Made by a program: the position numbers and the translations under genes. Positions 59,071 to 64,000 of a DNA stretch of 64,000 bases are shown here, piece after piece (position 1 is the stretch's first letter; each line of letters begins with the position of its first letter). The stretch is from positions 806,001-870,000 of the forward strand of contig JAHDVF020001569.1 in the NCBI GenBank assembly GCA_022606425.2, read 5' to 3'. The stretch is from Lepidostoma basale (lineage: Eukaryota; Arthropoda; Insecta; Trichoptera; Lepidostomatidae). Under the pieces are notes generated by a model, which saw only the letters and a program-made list of their open reading frames with translations, was not told where the DNA came from and did no database searches.

Positions 59071-59671
59071 GAACCAAATAAAAATAGGTATTGATAATGG
59101 TGAAACATGTCATTCCCATAAAACATACTAAAACTTCTGTAAAACAGAAGTTTTCATTCGCATTAATTATTCATCCAAAATTTAGATTTTTATTATTTTA
59201 TATGATCAGTGAAAGAAGAAAACAAATATTATAATAGCTATTAGAGTGGAATAGATAAGATAAAGAACAAATTTTCCGTCAAATTAGACGTCAAAGTGAC
59301 CCCAAACTTTGTATGTTTAACGGTGCGACGTGAAAAAAAAAATTCTCCGGCAAAATCAACAAAGCAAAGGGCGGACTTTTAAACGCTAGGAACTATTCGC
59401 TGCAGTCGGTCCGTGCAGTATTCACGCGCTGTACTTACTCCGTAGATATATAGAAAATGCGACGCCAGTGCGGAGCCGTCGCCCTCTGTCGGCGGGAGTA
59501 ACAACCGCTGAAATAATGAATTCGATCAAGAAAAAAGGCGGGAAAACTGCGCAGTATAGAAACGAATCGGCGGGAAATCGAATTCATTTGACGCGTGATT
59601 TCCAAGAACTGATCGAAAACAACATATTTGAAATTCGAACATGTAAACAGGACATAAGTTGAAACATTTTC

Positions 59672-60160
59672 TCTCTCTGGTTTCAATCCTGGGATTGGTT
59701 TGCAGCAATTTCCTCTATGCTTCTCTTCCATTCTTCCCTGTCTTGTGCGGCTCTTTTGAAATCTGCATATGATGAGCAGCGTACGTCCACCAACAGGTCC
59801 TCCAGGTACTCTCGGCGTAGGCTGTCCCTAGAGTTTGTCCCCTTGGTAATACCCTCCATTATGGCATGCAAGAGGCCTTCTTGTCGAATTACATGGCCGA
59901 TCCATCTTGCACGCCTTTCGGACAAGGTCCTGAGCAGGTGCCATCCTCTTTCGATTCTTTGGAGAACCTCCTCATTTGTAATGCGGTCTCTCCAAGAAAT
60001 TCCTAATAGTCTTCTATAGGATCACATCTCAAAAGCCTCTAGTCTCCGTTTATCTCTTTCGGATAGGCACCATGTCTCGCAGCCGTACATCAAGATACTC
60101 CATACATAGGTCTTGATGAGGAGTATTCTCAGTTTTAGGTCTATATTATTCGATTATATT
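59672..60160 (-). mobile_element. RTE-like LINE C-terminal fragment
   Basis: The minus strand encodes the SERRARWIGHVIRQEGLLHA block with YLEDLLVDVRCSSYADFKRA after it. By eye it is very close to 5440-5930, so these are two young copies of one source. Confidence 0.75.
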
Positions 60161-60764
60161 ATATTCGACCTTTCATTCGAAACATTATGCAGTTGAAAAA
60201 TAATGGGCAAGTAGTTTGTATCTGTTGATCGCCTACCTACCAAAATAAATATCGACATTAAGCAGGCCATACAGAGTTAATGGGTTGTTGTCGTGTAAAT
60301 ACTTAGTGTAACAGTGCGTTCCACTCCGCTTTACAAGTTGATGTCCGAGCCATTATCTGCGTGAGGCCATTTAGGGACATTAAACGCGCCGTGAAGTCAA
60401 ACCATTTAGGCAACCATTCCGAGTGCAGCCATTAAAGTGAAACATCCGAACGCCTAGAAAATTCTCGACTAATGGAGTAATGTGGCATTGATTGACTCTG
60501 GAAACAGTTCACTTATCAATAAAATTAGATTTATCGTTTTAGAAAATACCGAGTGTGCGTTCAAGTGCATACTTATTGAGACGAGATACCATGATTTTAA
60601 CATTAACAAGAGTCTTAAGAAGAGAAAAAAAGTCATATATAATACAAAATTTCGAACGCAGATTTTACCCGTGCGACGGAATCGTTTATATTTATTTTTT
60701 TACTTTTTCGAACAATTATTTTCCGTTAATAATTATATCAAATGGTTAATTACAATAAAAATAT

Positions 60765-61000
60765 TTTGGTATGAAGCCATCACTTTGTGGAGTTATCAAT
60801 ATTTAAATTGAATACACATTAATTTGTTAAAACCACTTTTATTTTTGAGTTCGTCGACCGGTTTCGCTCACAACCGAGCTTCCTCAGGACTGATTAATAA
60901 CTATTTATCAGTCCTGAGGAAGCTCGGTTGTGAGCGAAACCGGTCGACGAACTCAAAAATAAAAGTGGTTTTAACAAATTAATGTGTATTCAATTTAAAT
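60765..61000. mobile_element. perfect 94-bp palindrome with hammerhead-like cores (Penelope-like hairpin element)
   Basis: Arms 60801-60894 and 60907-61000 are exact inverses over 94 bp, with a 12-bp spacer. Each arm holds CTGAGGA, stem GCTC/GAGC, GAAA, CCGG and TC. Plus-strand core: CTGAGGA 60914-60920, GAAA 60936-60939, TC 60944-60945. The outer left flank TATGAAGCCATCACTTTGTG is shared with other copies. Confidence 0.75.
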
Positions 61001-61207
61001 AAAAATATTAATATCATTTATTGTTCCTTGACCAATCATGTAAAACCCTACATTAAACAACTAATACGAATAAAAATGTCAGATGTTTTATTATATTTCA
61101 TGGGAATGACATGTTTCACCTTTCTAAGGCATTATCGAAAATTGATTTATATTTTATAACGTGCAATTCCCATTGAATATAATAAAGTTTTCATATAGCT
61201 GAATTCA

Positions 61208-61388
61208 ATTTTTTTTACTTGTATACAACAGGTCGTTTTGAACCCAATTACTGTATACAAATTATTTTTAGCTATTAAGTTGATTCTCATGACATGTCAT
61301 AGGTAGCCAATCTATCGCCATTTTATTGTCACGTGAATTCTACACCAGACCAAAGACAGTGTGACAATCACACTGCCATCGCCGTCGT
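61208..61388 (-). mobile_element. tRNA-derived SINE, family 1, 5'-truncated
   Basis: Tail and body present; sequence homology stops at CACTGCCATCGCCG, so the whole promoter head is missing. Confidence 0.72.
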
Positions 61389-61454
61389 ATTAATAAATAT
61401 AAATATTGTTAAAAAATACCAGCAATAAGGACTAAAATCTTTGGTATTACAATC

Positions 61455-61575
61455 TATCATATAATCACTCTTTTGAGAAGAAAATAGCTCATTATTATGA
61501 AGGAATCAGGTCTCTTCCAAGCCCCCTGAATCGGGAGCCAAGCGTTCTGTTACCTAAACCACTACCAGGCTAATA
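61455..61575 (-). mobile_element. tRNA-derived SINE, family 2
   Basis: Shares AAAATAGCTCATTATTATGA and GGGAGCCAAGCGTTCT with 58500-58632. The B box is damaged by a small deletion. Confidence 0.55.
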
Positions 61576-61579
61576 CATT

Positions 61580-62125
61580 TAAAACAAATATATTTCGATA
61601 TGCCGGCAAAATAATTCGTAATACAAAACGGAATATGGCGGAAAAAAGGTTCACCGTACAGTGTGTTGGGATTTGAAGCAGAAACGAGCAATGAATGGTG
61701 ACCCTTTCAGACATACTAAACTTTTAGGATTCCGAACACAATGGTGTCTTTATATGGAGATGCGTGTGGTCCAGCACTTTATATAGCTGTGTACATCAAT
61801 AGACGGATGTTTAGAGGTGTAATTACATGTATTATTGGACCTAAAAACTGGGTAATGTGTTTGAATTTATAATGTAAACAAATATTTTACAAATGCGCGC
61901 AAAATTTTAGGAATAATTTATTGGGTACTTAATAAAATATATAGCATATATTGGTAGCTAACAATGTTGTTAAACTATAAACTGGTATATCTCTGTGAAA
62001 ATAAAACAGAAAACTACAGTTACCGGTTGCAAGGCAATTTGATCTATTGTCCAATGTAACGATTATCAAATGCAATATTTAAAACACATACGTAGGCAAA
62101 TAAAGCAAAATATTTACACGTAAGT
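61580..62125. other. AT-rich stretch before the CRE island
   Basis: No ORF or repeat recognised. Confidence 0.35.
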
Positions 62126-62129
62126 ACCT

Positions 62130-62470
62130 ACCTAACCGCAACCGGTTCTCGCGCGAGGCACAAATTCCGATTTTGAATTTGCCGCGCGATTTTCCTCGTT
62201 CCAGTTCGCGCCGTTCGGGAAAATGAGTAGGTGACCGGTGGCGCGCTCTAGCCGCGGGACCGCGAAGCTCCGCGGTGACGTCACGGCGGGTGACGTCATG
62301 CGGGATGACGTCACCCGGACGGATTCCACAGAAATACCGCGCCGCCCCCCTCCTCGCGCCTCGGCTCGGCGGCGGCCGAGGCGACTTTCTATTGGCTCTT
62401 CCAGCGAAAACAATGTGCGTCATGCAGCAATGGCGGACACATGACCGTGATAGTAAAAAACGGCCGTTCG
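62130..62470. promoter_or_regulatory. CpG island with three 15-bp-spaced CRE palindromes and a CCAAT box
   Basis: GC/CpG-dense block in AT-rich DNA. TGACGTCA occurs at 62276-62283, 62291-62298 and 62306-62313, one per 15-bp unit. ATTGG (inverted CCAAT) is at 62391-62395, about 80 bp away. CRE octamers bind CREB/ATF bZIP dimers. The direction of transcription is not settled. ORFs crossing it on both strands match nothing recognised. It may serve a gene beyond 64 kb or an alternative far-upstream start of kay. Confidence 0.6.
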
Positions 62471-62499
62471 GTTTACTACTGACTCCGTCATAACACTTT

Positions 62500-63840
62500 A
62501 TACTTAATTTGTTTAAAAAATTGCTATGATACCAATGTTTGACAACAGAATCCTTGGCGAGATTTAATTTAAATTTTAAGAACACTTTTTTTAATTTCGG
62601 TTAAGTCAAATCAGAATTTATTTTATTAGGAAATGTCAGGTTAGATAAATTTGAATCTAATCTGGATAAGGTTACGTAAAAATAGGTAAGATCAAATTAT
62701 TTTTCAATATTTATGACATTGTGTATAAAAAATATATCACTCATATTTTTAAAAATAATTTCTGAATACTTTACAATACGAGTGTTTAAAAATTAACCAA
62801 GTTTCGGAAAATATTCGCGAAAATAAATCTTTCATATCTTATCTCATAGATAAAGACTCTGGGCAGACAATAATCACATTCATTCTCATTTACCCAATAA
62901 ATAGCCAAGATATTTTGACGGTAGTAAAGGACTTTGATTTTTATTTATTTTAGCTTTAAAGTGAAGAATTATTATTCATACACCTGTATATTTTTTTTGT
63001 CAGACGTTAGAGGAATCTTCATCGGCAATTTATCGTCCCGTGTTGAACATAAGGTTCCCTTCTCGATTCCACGACTCTCTATTTCTACTATGTACACCTA
63101 CTATTGACCTTCCGTCACTCTTAAAGCCATAAGACCATCTTGCCCTCGTTTCTGGAATGGAATGAGGAAGTAACATATTTCGCTTTGCTTGAGCATTATA
63201 ACGAGTCCTAAAAGACATAGCTAATGTGACAAAAGACTTGAAGACATGAAACATGTCATTTACATAAAACATAATACAAAGTTATAGATATGAGACTGAT
63301 TTGCAATTAAATTTCAGCAAAAAATACATGCAACCATAAGAGATTTATTTTATTTCAAAAATATATATTGACATAATTACAATACTAATTATATGTTGAA
63401 CTTTAAACACCTATGTTTATAATATGTAATATCATGAAATCGTAAATGATATCGGTTGTTTAGGCGAATTTTGTTACGTAACAAATTAAATACGTATATA
63501 CAGAGTGTAATAAAGAGTTTTACAATATTTTATAAGGTTAAGCAATATTAGCAATTAATGACTATAATTTTGTTTTTCTAGTCTCCCTTACTTCCACCGG
63601 AGCTAGGATACCTCTTTTGCTTTCCTTTAGTACTCCCAATGTCAAGCTAGTTTTATAAATCGAATCTTCCTAAAAAGGACCTCGTCCCATCCTCTATCTC
63701 TTTTCATTGTGATGGAAGGTTTATCGGATTTTGTGTCGATTTCATGGGCGCCGGGTGATATATTATAGTATTAACACCACAAACTGAGACACCTTCCTTG
63801 TCCCCTCTAGAGAAAACCACCCTAGCGGCAAAGTGTCCAT
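62500..63840. other. AT-rich stretch after the CRE island
   Basis: Contains one MITE-like inverted end pair around 63150-63270 and otherwise no recognisable gene or repeat. Confidence 0.35.
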
Positions 63841-63844
63841 AAAC

Positions 63845-64000
63845 TTAAAATTATACAACGATCCACGGAGAGACAAATGTTCAGCTTGAGACAAAATAAT
63901 AAATGAAGAAATAAAACACCGAACCAAAGTTGCCGACATCATGGATTATAGATACATTAAAGTGGCAACTGGTTGGAAATATGACAGGGTTCCACCCGAT
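63845..64000 (+). mobile_element. LINE C-terminal fragment at window edge
   Basis: Reads TERQMFSLRQN, then, shifted, NEEIKHRTKVADIMDYRYIK. This is the same post-RT block as at 40358-40710 but more decayed. It runs off the window. Confidence 0.55.

Noticed and set aside
62079..62585. 168-codon minus-strand ORF through the CRE island
   Set aside because: Low-complexity Arg-rich translation of CpG DNA, with competing ORFs in other frames; the promoter reading explains it better.
1..64000. CRISPR array, bacterial operon or phage features
   Set aside because: No direct-repeat/spacer arrays or operon structure; introns, SINEs and CpG islands show eukaryotic nuclear DNA.

Overview
The window looks like AT-rich nuclear DNA of an insect, most probably a moth or butterfly. 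Its host genes have short exons and large introns, its CpG-dense patches stand in an AT-rich background, and it is packed with short 5'-truncated non-LTR retrotransposons, tRNA-derived SINEs and foldback MITEs. The lepidopteran assignment is an inference from general sequence character and from the two host proteins; no database was searched.

Host genes. The main gene is kayak (kay, the insect Fos), complete in five coding exons on the minus strand (19866 down to 14531). Every splice phase joins cleanly to give a 420-residue bZIP protein. A CpG-rich block (about 19870-20280) is its probable promoter, and a candidate 3' UTR lies at 13460-14530. Downstream of kay, at 4386-4556 on the minus strand, is one exon with one complete and one half CHHC zinc finger of the GTSF1/Asterix type (a piRNA-pathway family). 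A CpG-rich patch at about 7480-7880 with a CCAAT box and a good minus-strand splice donor could be its first exon. Another CpG island at 62.13-62.47 kb carries three full CRE palindromes at exactly 15-bp spacing plus a CCAAT box; its gene was not identified.

Mobile DNA fills most of the rest. The best preserved element is a 2-kb Tc1/mariner-superfamily transposon at 52944-54961. It has an uninterrupted 460-codon transposase, 42-bp terminal inverted repeats and 81 residues between the second Asp and the Glu, which resembles the Sailor (DD82E) lineage. Other families are: a non-LTR family with (GTTA)n tails (about 18 copies or pieces); a non-LTR family with (TGATT)n tails (4 copies); several further non-LTR 3' ends; two tRNA-derived SINE families; foldback MITEs; hAT-like and piggyBac-like MITEs; and seven hairpin elements that share the motif GAAACCGGTC after a short stem. 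Those seven resemble the hammerhead-ribozyme-bearing terminal repeats of Penelope-like elements. Several nested insertions keep their target-site duplications, which gives a relative chronology.

Layout: 0-4 kb, repeat fragments; 4.4 kb, GTSF1-like exon; 4.6-12 kb, LINEs, SINE and MITE; 13.5-20.3 kb, kay; 20.3-52 kb, transposon-rich upstream DNA with a few non-repetitive GC-richer islands that may be regulatory; 52.9-55 kb, Sailor-like element; 55-62 kb, LINEs, SINEs and a perfect 94-bp-arm palindrome; 62.1-62.5 kb, CRE/CpG island; then AT-rich DNA to the edge.
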